Translations under genes and position numbers: made by a program
The notes under the pieces: generated by a model
The model's database searches: none
The model's input: the letters and a program-made list of their open reading frames with translations, nothing else
Told to the model about the DNA's origin: nothing
Shown here: in pieces, positions 12,701-23,937 of the stretch
Position numbering within the stretch: the stretch's first letter is position 1
Layout of the letters: each line of letters starts with the position of its first letter
Source: Symbiodinium sp. CCMP2592
Lineage: Eukaryota > Sar > Dinophyceae > Suessiales > Symbiodiniaceae
Assembly: GCA_905221615.1 (NCBI GenBank)
Contig: CAJNDT010003846.1
Span: 124,001-188,000, forward strand
Direction of reading: 5' to 3'
Length of the DNA stretch: 64,000 nt

Positions 12701-14740
12701 CACACGCACACACAATTCTCAGCATATTCCTAAAATATGCAAAACGCAGCGGTCGACTTCGACCCCGTAACCCATTAGTGTTGTATCTATCTGTCAATTA
12801 CTGTAGTTCTTGATCCTTCACTCGCCGTCTCTGGTCTTTCGAAGCCTCCTACAGCAAGTCCGAGCTGCAAACCAAACACAGCTGGGTCACTGACAGCTTT
12901 CTTGGCTGGTCCCTTGGGGCGTGCCGACCAAAAAACGCTGCCCTCCCTGCAGCACGAAAGTCTCGAAGTCTGTGTGTGCAGAGTGCTAAAGGCTATGCTC
13001 CAGACTCTATCACTGCCCGGGGATGTGGCTGTGTTCCCTTTGCTCAAACCAGATCGCGAAACGCAGGCTCCAGGTTCTGAGATGCTAGACCCGAAACCCT
13101 AAACACCCCAACTTTGTCTTGCTTGCTGCAGCTCCTGTCTTGAGCCAGGCAGAAGCCAAGGTGTCTTCTTCGCAGGGCAGCTCGGCAGAGCGGTGCAGAG
13201 AAAATTTAAGTGTCCAGAGGTCTGATGTGTCTTTGCTTCTCGCTGGTGGTCAGGACTTGGGAACTTGTTCTCGAAGGAACTCGCGAACACATGCACAACA
13301 ACCACGCATTGGCTACCATGCTGTAAGTTTGCTGCATACCATGTGGCACAGCATGGGTGTCGGCCTGTGGTATATATACCGCAGCCTGTCTCTGCTCCTG
13401 CAACGCACGCCTTGTACTGTACCCGATTTTGAAGCATAGCATGGGTTCTGTGGCCACAGTAAACCCGATATTCCTCCTTTTCTCGCTTCTAGTCTTTGCA
13501 ATGTGGAGTGCCGCAGTGGTGGCACGCGGTGAGCGGCAGTGTATGACAGAGGTTAGAAAGAGTGCCGGTACCACAGGCATGGGATCGCAACCCCCATGCC
13601 ACCGCCAGGCTTGGCAGGTCTTGGTGCGGGTTTGCCACTGTTCCGCTTGCTATTTCTGTAGTTATCTTTAGTACTACGATCATTTTTCATGATTTTTATG
13701 GCTATTATTCGTGCTTTGAATCCTGGGCTCTGAAATGGAAAGCCTGAAGGGCTCCTAGCGCCCCTGGGTGAGGGTAGCTGAGGATGGGGGTGAGCAGGTC
13801 TCGGTATATTTATGTATATTTCACTCCGTCCTTCCGATTCGGGGGCGGGGGGGGGGGGGGGGGTTTTGGGATTGACGGTGTGGCATCAGAGAATGCTGAG
13901 AACAAAATGATCCCAAATCCGAGGCCCCAAACCCTCAATACAGGGTTTTGGCTTCGAAGCTTGCTTCCCACACGGTAAACGGAAAGCAAGAAAGTGCCCG
14001 ATCTGAAAGTGACGAGACACCTGGCAATTGAACCGAGAACAACTGGCGTGCGATGTTCAGGGCTTCAGCTTACAGTGTTCTGGAGCCTGCCTGTTGTCGC
14101 ACTTTGCATGCAGGAGAGAGGATAAGTCGCAGCATCCTTACTGCCATATAGAAGCTTATATATATATATATATATATATAATTACCAATACTATTCCTCA
14201 GGCTTGCTCATAAACCGCAAAACCCTATTTTCAGTGTTCTTATTATCCATTCATTACACGTTTACGGCGACCCTTCCAGAGCCTTCAGCTGAACCCTCAG
14301 AGCGTTAGAGGACCCTATGTTGATGAGTAGGCCACCTAACTTATTCGCAACCGTCTTGGGGCAGAATCATTTAGCGAATCTTCCGAACTGCGCGCCTTCA
14401 GCTGCAAGCACACAGCAAGGGCCTAGACCTGAAGACTAAAGCCAGGCCATAACACATAAGTCGCTATAGTCGGATTCTCATCTATCTTTAACCCGAATTG
14501 TGCAGCATGAACCGCAAAACTCAACCTTAACTTGCTTCGGGCCTTCAGCTGGCTCTCTTCTTTGGTATGGGATGTTTTGCTCGTGCCCTCTGCTTGACTC
14601 TGCCTCCCGAGTCTAGTTTGCCAGTTACCCTATGTGCAGTCGCCCTGACTCCCTCCTAAACCCTAAACCTTGCGAAACAAGAAGGCAGAACAGCTTCTGG
14701 TTTCTTCACGCCGAAGGCAGGCGCGTCGTGTGGCCGAGCT
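12701..14740. other. Non-coding stretch
   Basis: No supportable gene. It holds a G homopolymer run at about 13842-13862, a (TA)n run at about 14157-14181 and telomere-like CCCTAAA fragments near 13093 and 14657. Overlapping short frames near 13100-13680 occur on both strands without domain signal. Confidence 0.5.
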
Positions 14741-14742
14741 TT

Positions 14743-15900
14743 CTATGCGCACTTAGTGCTGCAATTGCACCTAGGGGAGTAGTTCGTGTTGAATTCCGTG
14801 CCGCTGCGGTAGCCTTCCGGGCACTTGAAGGACAAGCCAGCAAAGCGGGTCAATTCTCTACTCTTTTCGCCAGCCAACCCTGGCTCCTGGAAGCACTCTC
14901 CCTGGTTTGGCTGCTTGACATACAAGCCCTGATCTGCGGGGCAGTGCCGAATGAAACTGTACACGAGGCACTCGGTCTCGAGTTTCTGAAAAGGAACTGT
15001 GTCTTTATCGCGCCATTTGGTCTCCATGACACGATAACCAATTTTCGGTACTTGCTCTTTTTGATCACACTTCCACTGCCATTGAGTCCCTTTGTTCCAA
15101 GTGAACCCTTGAGAGGACAATGAGCTCGGCAGTATATCCTCCTTCGCTTCTGGACTGACGGAGGAAAAAGTGATTTCCCCCTGTGGCCAAACCGGTCCAT
15201 AAAGCCTTATCTGTGTGTTGTAGATTGTATAGTTGCCCCGAAGGACACAAGGCTCTGCTGACAAGCCCGTGACGCCCGTCGGCAGGCAGCGCTCTTCTTC
15301 CTTGACTGCCGCCTCCTCGCAGCAGCAGTCCTGAGGGTCATGATCTTCAACATCACAGTCAAAGTCAGAGACCGTCAACAACGACGACAACGGAAAGAAG
15401 ATAACCCTTTCTGCAGACGCAGTGGGGCTCTGAAGCCACAGACCGAGATAGGAATGTTGCCGGCCAAGCTGATTGTGGTCAGGAAGAAAATAACGATCTA
15501 ACTGGATGTGGCCTTAAGAAACGAGACTTGCCATAACAAGCACGAAACACCTTAGCAATAACAGTAGCACTGCAGGGGCGATCACTGGTCTCCTGCTCCG
15601 AGGTGTGCCGGAGCAAGCACGATCTCGCAGTGTCTTGCACCAGCCGATCCCATGGCCCCGAACATTTAGCCTTGACTTTGCCAAACCACTTCAACGCGAA
15701 AGTGTGAACGTCGGAGAGGCCGTCCACACGGGAGCCATCATAGTCTCTGCCCGCATGGATGTCTGCAATCTGAAACTCGGGTGTTGACTTTCGGAATGTC
15801 CGCTTCGTGGCCGAGGTAACATTCACTCTAAGGACCATGGTCACCTTCGATACATACAAGCCACGGTCACCTTGACTGCTCTGGAGCGCCAGTTTGAACT
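14743..15900 (-). CDS. Candidate gene for a cysteine-containing protein, function unknown
   Basis: Two long minus-strand frames may be exons of one gene. The upstream one (about 15900-15479) reads through without stop with balanced composition. The downstream one (about 15420-14743) opens after a CTGCAG acceptor-like site with a short hydrophobic stretch (VIFFPLSSLL). It continues as an acidic cysteine cluster (CCCEE) and then a region with spaced cysteines, W-x-W and N-glycosylation-type sites, as in secreted or extracellular proteins. No family is recognised. The frames lack an ATG at their left edges, which fits internal exons. The exact boundaries and the link between the frames are inference. 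Confidence 0.3.
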
Positions 15901-16267
15901 AGCTTACCCACTTGTGGACAACCGATTCAATGAAAGACGGCTCAAAATCGAACGAGGCGCCCGAGTCGGGTAGACGGCAACATGCTTCACTTGGCACAGG
16001 TCGGGTTTCTTCCTGGCACAGACCGGGAGTGGGCTGCCGGCCATAGCCCATGCCGACCCAGGAAAGCATCGATGTCCAAGCGAGCTTGCAGCACCTGGGC
16101 CGACAACATCATGGAGATTGTCTGCGATAGTCTTCACAAAACGCAGGCCTGACCTCCGAGTCTACAATGCAAAGCCGCGCTTGGCGTGCGCAGTAGAAAA
16201 GAAACGTGGATTGGCACATAGGGTCGAGGCTCAGTTTGCGAGGTACTTCCATCTCCGATCAGGCATG

Positions 16268-16292
16268 CCCTAAACCCTAAACCCTAAAACCC
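16268..16292. repeat. Interstitial telomere-like tract
   Basis: CCCTAAACCCTAAACCCTAA followed by AACCC: three heptamer units. Confidence 0.8.
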
Positions 16293-16556
16293 TTGCGTGT
16301 GTAGCAGGTTACAGCTTTGGGACCGAAGAAAAAGCACTTAAATGCCTTTCCCCTGCAATGTCACACGCAATTGCTGAGCCACTCCGTGAGCCCTATACAC
16401 TGTATACATATGCATGTGCAAAATACCCCTGCAACAAGCTCCGTGTTTTGGGACGAAGCAGCATCGGAGGACATTAATCCCTGAGCTGCTTCATCATACT
16501 TCTATGTATTGGGTCATAGGTTTGCCAGAATGATGCAGCCGCGCATGTGACCACAT

Positions 16557-16650
16557 CATATGGGAGTTTCCAAAAAATGGGGACCCCAATATAGTACCCT
16601 AAATGGTAGGATCTCTATAACAAGGACCCCCAAATAATGGCCATTTCAAC
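16557..16650. mobile_element. MITE-like element, family 1 (right end decayed)
   Basis: CATATGGGAGTTTCCAAAAA on the left and an ACCCTAAATGGTAGGATCTC core match the family. The right inverted arm is not recognisable, so this copy is truncated or diverged. Confidence 0.6.
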
Positions 16651-17539
16651 AGTCCGACTGTTGTGATGAAAGGTTCGGTAAACCACTGGCGAAGAGCTCA
16701 TAAGATGAACTGGTAAATTAGATCGGCCACCAACTTGCGAAGATCATTCGAACGCCAAAAACCAACAAACTACTACATTACATAGACGCACACACATAAA
16801 CTAAGTGCCTCCCTCAATGGACGGAAAGTGCCTCAACTGCCTGAACAATGTGACGGTTCTTCATTAACCAAGGGTTAGCTTCAGCACTCACAAATGGGAC
16901 ATGCGTGGCGACGTTTCGAGTACAGCGAAGGCACATTGGCCAGAGTATGGCGCAAAAAGCACAAAAACAACTCCACTGCAACCTTTGCGGCAGTAGCAAA
17001 ACAAAGTTCTCTAAGGGTTTCAGGTGAGGGAGGTCGGGGCCCCTACTCAAGATCCGTGGTATATCAGAAGTTACGGCGCCCCGGGTCTCGATTGACCCAA
17101 ACCAAGTCGGCAAACAACAAGTCCCGCAAGCTCTCAGGGAGCCAGTTTTCGCAACCATACGAGTATGTGAAGCATAGTCATCTATTACTTGTACAAGAGC
17201 ACTAACCATGCCACGCTGCCAATAGCTGGGCTATAAGTGTACACAGCGCACAATGAACGACAATCAGCATTGACAGCGGCTGCAAAATCATCGACCTCAT
17301 CACGTTTGTGAGAAAATATCTCCATCCTTATTACATCACGCTTTCTATCACCTTCATCATTGCCATCGCTGTTTTGCTCACATAGCCATATTCATGACAG
17401 CATGACGACACGGATAACAAGACCAATCAGGGACGCTAAACTAAGCCGCAGGTTAACCGAGCAGCAAGGGATCCTGTCCATCGCTGGCATCGTGGAACCA
17501 GCGGAGACGATCCGGTTTTTCGTCCGAACCTGCCCTGGT

Positions 17540-17653
17540 CATATGGGAGTTTCCGAAAATAGGGGACCCTAACATAGTACCCTACATAGTAGGATCCTTA
17601 TAATAAGGATCCCAAAATAAGGTACCCCCCTAATTTTCGGAAACTCCCATATG
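17540..17653. mobile_element. MITE-like element, family 1 (best copy)
   Basis: A 114-bp palindromic element. The first 20 bases, CATATGGGAGTTTCCGAAAA, are exactly repeated as the reverse complement at its right end. The interior is a second nested palindrome (AGGATCCTTATAATAAGGAT). It is non-coding. It is the clearest member of a family with further copies at 9734, 9930, 16557 and 27460. Confidence 0.85.
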
Positions 17654-18245
17654 CACACAGCGGCAGCTCGAGGAGCAGTTGGAACGGTTTAGGGTGTCGG
17701 GGAATTTCAGAAAATCAAGTGGTCCGAATCTTAGACCATGACTGACAGGATAGGATCCTTACTATAGAGATGTGTAAAGCCATCCCGAATCTAAACCTTC
17801 ACTGGTGCTTTGGGCTCTAGGGTTTTGTCGGTGTGAAGGGTCTTCGAAGGGATAGAAAGTGTGGTTTAAGTTTAAGTGTCATGCCAAGAAAGGTCTTCAT
17901 CCATCCTGTGGTTCATCTCATAACATTTCTGGCAACCTGCTCTCGACCGGTGCAGGCCCCCTGCTTCGAGTGGAGATAGATACTTCTGCCCGCGTAGCCA
18001 GCACAGTACATAATGGAACAAAACCTTTGACATCGCAGCTGATCCGATGAGGCCCTGATGCTGAAATATAAAAAGATCTTAACTCTAACAAGTAGAAGCC
18101 TAAAAGTTGGAAACCCAATAGCCTCGATCCTTAATCGGAATGTATAGGGAATCCCAGCACTATTTGGGCCTTCATCCTGTTTCCAACTTTATGGGGTTTA
18201 AACCCCTTTTTTTTGAACCCGTACTGAGGCCGATGCGTGTGACGT

Positions 18246-18269
18246 TAAACCCCTAAACCCTAAAACCCT
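18246..18269. repeat. Interstitial telomere-like tract
   Basis: TAAACCCCTAAACCCTAAAA followed by CCCT: three imperfect units. Confidence 0.7.
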
Positions 18270-18615
18270 CTCATTTACTGTAACTCCAAACACATCAATT
18301 CCTGTGGGTCTGAAAGCCCCGAGCCTGGCCTGTCAGTGCAGTCCGAGTCAGATTTGACCTTGGGCCGTCTCTAGGTCCCTTCTTAGGGGCTAAGTACCCT
18401 GGCCCCCCAAAACAGGCGAAGCTTTTCAGTTCTGGTAGGACTGGTAGGATTAGGTACGAGAAGTTAGAGCATTGGGATCCGGATGCTGTTCTGCACTTGA
18501 CTTCTGCGACTACCTACTGTCTATGCAGAAGTCAGCAGAAGTACCAAAAGATCTGGCGCCGGACTTACCACTGTTGCTTCTAACACAGTCATTCTCATTT
18601 CTCGTCGGTTTCTCG

Positions 18616-18960
18616 CTACTTACAATCGTTCTTATCACTTTGTCCACCGACATTAGCTTCTGCTGTTAAATGCTCACTATTCGATCGCGACCAAGGAACA
18701 GCAGTCATGATTCGTGTACCAGAGCAAGGACAAAACATCTTGCCACTGATCTGCTTGCAAGGGGCTTTCTTGCAATAGCAGCCGAGCCCTTCGTCCCAGG
18801 CAGGCTCGACTCCCTTAGCTGCCGCAGTCACCTCCACACGGGCTGCCCAGACCGGGACGCTGAAAAAGCACACCAGCAGACGGAGTCTGCGAAAAGGAAG
18901 CATATCGACATGTCTTTTGCAAGGAACAAGTACTCCCCAAGGGCTTGAGCCAAACAGCAT
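18616..18960 (-). CDS. Candidate small secreted cysteine-rich protein
   Basis: The open frame has ATGs at 18960 and 18903. From the second, the protein starts MLPFRRLRLLVCFFSVPVWA, a good signal-peptide pattern (basic n-region, hydrophobic core, small residue at the end). It is followed by a short region with CYC, KAPC and FCPC motifs (five cysteines in about 20 residues). No family is recognised. An 11-base match to the 3' end of the dinoflagellate spliced leader lies about 40 bases upstream of the second ATG. The frame may continue into another exon; the last residues could be intron. Coding status is inference. Confidence 0.35.
   Translation of the reverse strand: MLFGSSPWGVLVPCKRHVDMLPFRRLRLLVCFFSVPVWAARVEVTAAAKGVEPAWDEGLGCYCKKAPCKQISGKMFCPCSGTRIMTAVPWSRSNSEHLTAEANVGGQSDKNDCK
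18944..18954 (-). promoter_or_regulatory. Possible relict spliced-leader sequence
   Basis: The minus strand reads TTTGGCTCAAG, the last 11 bases of the conserved dinoflagellate SL, directly upstream of the secreted-protein candidate. Such relics mark mRNAs that were reverse-transcribed and reinserted. An 11-mer could still occur by chance in a window this size. Confidence 0.35.
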
Positions 18961-19203
18961 GCGTACCGCACAGTGGAGCTCAGAAGCACCAACAGCCTGC
19001 TTGTGTAGTAACTAGGTCCCATGATATCACTCTCGGCTCAATGCTGTTTCCAGTAACATCTCCCCAGTTCCATGCTATAGCATACAGCCCAAAGTTGGGT
19101 TCTGGGGTCAACGAGTTTTTTTCGCGGGGAGTTCTCAAAATGTAGCGAAACCCAAACTAACAGGCTCTGATCCCCCTAGTCCAATACCCCAAACCCAAAA
19201 CCT

Positions 19204-19305
19204 TGGGTACTGCCCCCATACAGTAGCAGTCGATAATAGGGCTACTGTTAAGGGCCCAAAATATCCATATTATAGAGAGTATCCAACGAGTGGGGGCAGT
19301 ACCCA
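19204..19305. mobile_element. MITE-like element with TGGGTACTGCCCCCA arms
   Basis: The left end TGGGTACTGCCCCCA and right end TGGGGGCAGTACCCA are perfect 15-bp inverted repeats around a core of about 72 bp. Non-coding. Confidence 0.75.
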
Positions 19306-19385
19306 ACCCAAACCCCGTAAGCCCCCAAGCTCTGATGTGTCTTCGTCTCTCTTTGGTCAGCACTGGCCCCCAGGGGAACTTCTCT

Positions 19386-19417
19386 TTAGGGTTTAGGGTT
19401 AAGGGGTTTAGGGTTTA
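19386..19417. repeat. Interstitial telomere-like tract
   Basis: TTTAGGGTTTAGGGTTAAGG followed by GGTTTAGGG: four imperfect units on the plus strand. Confidence 0.8.
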
Positions 19418-20405
19418 TAGAAATCTTGCGGCGGGTTCAGTTTCAGGACTCGCACTCGGACTTGACTACGCGAGTTTCCTGGTACATCGGAAGCACGTTG
19501 GCCACAGCTACGGCCGATTAACTGCGGGTCTAGTTTAGGGGGTTCGTTACAGGGGGTATAAGGTAGTCAGGGTTTACAGTTTTGGGCAGCGGGGTTAAAG
19601 TAAGTATGCTGACAACAGAGACGTTTTTCATACAAGTAGATATTGCTTACCATAGCTGTGAGCAGTTCGTGGCATGCCAGATAGCATATCATGGTGTTCG
19701 GGCTCTGGTATACCCTAGCCCTCTTTTAGTGCTCCAGAGAGGCTTTTGTGGTAACCCTGATCTGCCTGGCCTTCCTTATAAGGGCCCCAAAATAAGGTAC
19801 CCCTATTTTGATACTATAAGGGATCTTTAGGGGGATCTATAAGGGTTCTATTAGGGTTCCCCCCTCCCCATATTTGCCCCTGCGATACAGCGCACCGGGG
19901 CCTTTCTCCGGCTGCGTCTTCTCCGGCGCGGAAATGAAACTAAACAGCTTCGTCTGACAAAGCAGAAGTAGTCCAAGTAGTCAAAACAGACTGGCAGCTG
20001 TCACAAATTCTGCGGAGTGTGAGACATGGCTGGCAATGCCAACTGAACACCTACGAAGATGCCTGGGCAGCAGGAGCTCCGATCTTCCACCAGAATACGG
20101 CTCATCCGAACCCCTGAACCTCCTCCCTTAATTCACAGCGCAGCCTCGGCCGCTTCGTGGCTCCCGATGACCGTGGCGCCCACTGTGGGCTCGGCAACGG
20201 AGCCTCAATCTGTGCTGCGGTCTTGAGCAGCCATGAATGTGACTAACACAAAAAGCTTGCAGGTTTAAGCTTCACGGCGGGCCTTTGTTGGAAGACGCGT
20301 CTTTCATATACGTATGTATATACAAATATATATATATATATATATGTACCATATACACATGTGTTATGTTCAATTCTGTTCCTCTTGAAACATACAGTGC
20401 TAAAT

Positions 20406-20983
20406 TCATGGGGTTGCTTGTGCATCCTGGAGGCCGTTTCCACTCTGGCCTTTCTTGGCCTTCGTCTTCTTCACTGTCGTCTTCGTCTTCCTGCTCTTCT
20501 GTGATCCGGACGCGAGCGGTGTCGAGCCAGTCTCAGCATCCTCCGCAACTCCGGCTGGCTGTGCGTTGGGATCAGGAGCCTGCAGGGCATCGCCGTCCAA
20601 GCACGAAACTCCGGGCAAGCCAGCACCTGCGGAAGCACGAAGAGGAGCACTCAATGCTTGCAAGCCATGCTCAAGCGAAACATGTGCTCCTCCTAGAGTC
20701 CTAGAGTCCGGGCTACCTGACTCAATAATAGATCTCCTGACATGTGTATCAGGTCAAGCATCCAAACACCATCATGCTGGCCTTTCTTGGCTTTTCTCTT
20801 CACCATCCTTGGTTTGATATCCGCGACTTCTTGCTCCGCCGTAGGCGTAGTTTCGGCCTCGCCCTGGACAACTTCAACCGCTTCAACGGCAGAAAGCACG
20901 AGGCACTGGGAGTCGCCTCGTTGGCAGGTGCCAAATTTCTCTTCTTGTCCAGTCAAAGAATCGCACAGCCCTCTCGTGCTCAA
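20406..20983 (-). CDS. Possible low-complexity exons with a shared KAKKGQ end
   Basis: Two minus-strand frames (about 20983-20800 and 20663-20420) have the same layout: an Ala/Glu/Pro-rich acidic stretch followed by a basic K/R run ending in KAKKGQ. They could be two exons, or a duplicated exon, of a gene for a disordered protein lying 3' of the XKR gene on the same strand. No domain and no confident splice sites. Confidence 0.22.
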
Positions 20984-21536
20984 CTTTAGATCGGCCAGCC
21001 TTCGTCAGCCGGTATGACACTAAGGCAGCATCGGTATCTGTGAATGGGCTGCAAGTTCCAAGACAAAAGCGACTTACATCTTGTTGCTGGGATCACAGGC
21101 CTCTGAGCTTGCATGAGCTGTCCATCAGCTCGACATTGGCCACTTGCAAGGCTGAGCCGGTGAAAGAAGCCTCTGGCTCTGCCTGACAGGGGCTTGATCA
21201 GGGAGAGTCTGGGGTCAGCTTGGGAAGTGGAGCTGTCGAGGACAGAGTCTGATCAGTACGCAGCGTAAGGGTGCATCTGTTTGTAAGTTTTGGTGGGAAT
21301 GTTGAAGGAATCCTTTTGACAGTTATCCGGGGTTTGGATCGTTTTTTCAGCTTCACTGATCAGCTGCAGGTAACTAGCAATAAGCTCAGAGACTGCACAA
21401 CTAGTCGGCTGAAATTTGTAAGCCAGCGTCCCCGTCTTCAATCTAGGAATAGTGAAGAACACCGCTCCTCTGAGGTTAGAGTTTTGAAGCTTTGCTCATG
21501 CGTACATACTTCTTACAAGAGAGCCGGGGTCGCAAC
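20984..21536. other. Spacer 3' of the XKR-like gene
   Basis: About 550 bp with only short frames on both strands. No repeat or gene is recognised. It should contain the XKR-like gene's 3' end; no canonical polyadenylation signal was identified. Confidence 0.5.
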
Positions 21537-22958
21537 CTACATGCCCGCAGAACGGGACCAAACTTTAACGGAGCAGAGCCCCAACGCTCTTACGGCCAGC
21601 CGTGGGCAAACACATCTTAGTGCAACCCGTGTCTTAGAGCCATGTCTCCAGGTCAGCGGCCAATGCCTGGCCTGCAGCATCTTTGATGGTCTCACATCGA
21701 CGTCTGTTGCGCCGCTATCCTGTTGCAAGTCGCCTTTGCGAAACTCCCGGAGTTTGCCAGTCTCCCGGTCGAAGCAGAAATGGCGGATGGTGTAGATACA
21801 AATGTTGAGAAGCAGCAGGCCGAAGATTCCGGCTACTTCCGATGTGGGCACATGGCCGCAACTGGTTCTCGCGACGAGAAATGCCACAAGCGCAAAGATC
21901 GCCGATTCCAGCCAGCGGATGATCAAACAAGGCCAAGCCACCATGGACCAGAAGTTGTGGTTTATTGTGAAGTAGGCAGGGACGAGGTAGATCATAAAAA
22001 AACTCCAGGGATAGAAACACACCACGCCAACTATGATGCTCAAATCCAGGCGGTCTCTGGCTTCAGCTGCAACCACCCACACGCAGGTCGCCAAAGAGCT
22101 CGAAGCAATCACTGCGATGCCGTAGGGGCGCGCGGAATGAGAAAGCACCAAAGCAAACCCAGCAGCTCTCAAGGCCTGGTCGGATGCCAGCCATAAGCCA
22201 GTCACCACTGAGTAGATGGGGCTTGCCACAGCAAGCCCCATCTCTTTCTTAAGTGTCTCCATGATGCCACGGCTGAGGGACAAAACAGAGATGATGACTG
22301 AAAGGATTTTCACGGGATCCCCGTGAGAGCCGACAGCAAAAAGGATGTATGCCTGAAGATAAAGCTGTGGAGCACTTTCTAGCAATTTGGCTGCTATCTC
22401 TCGGTTCTGCCGGCCTCTAGCAAAGAATTGATCATCCTCCATCTTGGGGATGCCGAGGTGGCACACCACTGCGATGTCGAGGAGATAATGAACCTGGGCT
22501 AGTGCCAGTACGAACAAAATGAAGAGAAGCAGGCCAATGGCAGGTACGGCGTAGTAAAATCCGCAATGTCGCCTGATAAAAGGAAACCATTCTCTTTCCA
22601 TCAGGCTAAATGCCCCAAAGGTCCACAAATAGCTTTGAGCCAGATCGGAGCCGATAAGCAGGAAGAGGCCAATGCCAAACCACCACGGGTGGGCCTGGCA
22701 GCCCTGAAGCTCCTCCGCTTCGCCGCAGCCCGTGCTCACAACAGAATCAATGATGCAGCCGTACTGCAGGACCACGTACCAATCAGAGAAAAAATCGGCC
22801 ATGTTGAGACAGGCTGTGAACAAGGCGTTAAGGATGAATTTGGCGAGCGACGGCGGGCTTTGCTGGATAGGAGAATCAGTATTTTTGTTCAACGCTTCGT
22901 CAGCACCAGCAGCACCACGCGTCTCCACCTCCACGGCCGCTTGCGAATCCGCTGACAT
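21537..22958 (-). CDS. XK-related (XKR) family membrane protein
   Basis: A 473-codon uninterrupted frame from ATG at 22958. After an acidic N-terminal tail (1-36) come about eight to ten hydrophobic segments (about 38-66, 93-118, 135-160, 200-230, 243-275, 280-298, 305-330, 338-365, 375-393). Two motifs typical of the XKR family (Pfam XK-related) are visible: an F-S-D-W-Y segment (57-61) in the first membrane helix and E-S-A-P-Q-L-x-L-Q (194-202). Animal XKR proteins include caspase-activated phospholipid scramblases of the plasma membrane. A lipid-scrambling role here is inference from family only. There is no intron within the frame. The last 70 or so residues after the final helix are basic and may be a real tail or read-through past an unrecognised splice site. 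It is on the same strand as all other supported genes. Confidence 0.75.
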   Translation of the reverse strand: MSADSQAAVEVETRGAAGADEALNKNTDSPIQQSPPSLAKFILNALFTACLNMADFFSDWYVVLQYGCIIDSVVSTGCGEAEELQGCQAHPWWFGIGLFLLIGSDLAQSYLWTFGAFSLMEREWFPFIRRHCGFYYAVPAIGLLLFILFVLALAQVHYLLDIAVVCHLGIPKMEDDQFFARGRQNREIAAKLLESAPQLYLQAYILFAVGSHGDPVKILSVIISVLSLSRGIMETLKKEMGLAVASPIYSVVTGLWLASDQALRAAGFALVLSHSARPYGIAVIASSSLATCVWVVAAEARDRLDLSIIVGVVCFYPWSFFMIYLVPAYFTINHNFWSMVAWPCLIIRWLESAIFALVAFLVARTSCGHVPTSEVAGIFGLLLLNICIYTIRHFCFDRETGKLREFRKGDLQQDSGATDVDVRPSKMLQARHWPLTWRHGSKTRVALRCVCPRLAVRALGLCSVKVWSRSAGM

Positions 22959-23909
22959 TTCCTTCGCTGTCGACTACTATCGTCACTTGCTAACTCTAAC
23001 CATTCAACGCCTACACTCGGCAGACATACTTGCTCCTAGTCCATCACTGCACAATAAAGCCATGCACATGACTATGACCAGAATGCGTTTCAGTGCTGCC
23101 ACAGCTCGGCATTTCCTACAGAGCTTTTGTGGAACTCGTATGGCAGACTCTTGAAGGCCTCTGCAGCTCGAACTCTATCCAAGCGTCTTCTGTCGGATCC
23201 AAGCCCAAGTCACGGAGGAGCCGTAAACAGCAAGCACCTCCCGAAAGCTGCAGCAGAGGGCAAGTGTTGTATCCGTAGGCCGTAGGTAGGCAACGTTCAA
23301 CTATGTTTGAATGCGGAGTTGCACGTCTACAGTTTACAGATGCTCCCTGTCTTCTTCTTGAATTCCTGTTTCCATTTCTGAACATATGTATATATATATA
23401 TGCATATACATGTGTACTGATATTTATATGTATAATTACTCATCCATATACACAATGACCGATGTTGTTTTGAAGTTTTGAACAGAAAAATACATGCTCG
23501 ACGTTGTCGATTCGTACTGGCTCGTAGCTGGCAAACAGAACCATGGACCTGTCTTGAAGCATCCGGGCCATCCGAGCCAACTTCGGAGTCTTTCTTTATG
23601 GTTCTTTGTGAATTGCACCGGCGTCCATCCCTACAAACTGCGAAACCTACGACTTCTACCCCTGGCATGTCTGTAGATTCTTGTGTGCGATCCCCTGCCT
23701 AAACCCTTTTGCAACAGGCTTCGACTTCGCCCGGAGTTAGACACAAGCAGCTCTGGCAGCTTTACTGCGGAGCCCTAAACCCCAAACGCCAAGCCCTAAA
23801 CCCCAAAAACCCCTCAACCCTCCTCTTATTGAAAAAGCCGCCTCCAAGTCCAGCAATGGCTGCCGGCCTCAGTGCGAACTTAGGGTTCTCGCACAAGGCA
23901 GGCATGGCT

Positions 23910-23937
23910 CTAGGGTTTAGGGTTTAAGGGTTTCGGG
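23910..23937. repeat. Interstitial telomere-like tract
   Basis: TAGGGTTTAGGGTTTAAGGG followed by TTTCGGG. A second, CCCTAAA-oriented degenerate tract lies at 23773-23822, so the two face each other. Confidence 0.7.

Larger units (their letters stand above)
16138..18615. other. Non-coding stretch
   Basis: No gene supported. It contains telomere-like tracts (16268-16292, 18246-18269) and MITE family 1 copies (16557-16650, 17540-17653). A minus-strand frame at 16814-17209 has no domain. Confidence 0.5.
18961..20405. other. Non-coding stretch
   Basis: No supported gene. It contains a palindromic element at 19204-19305, telomere-like sequence at 19386-19417, a palindromic run near 19770-19870 and a (TA)n patch at about 20325-20345. 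Confidence 0.5.
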
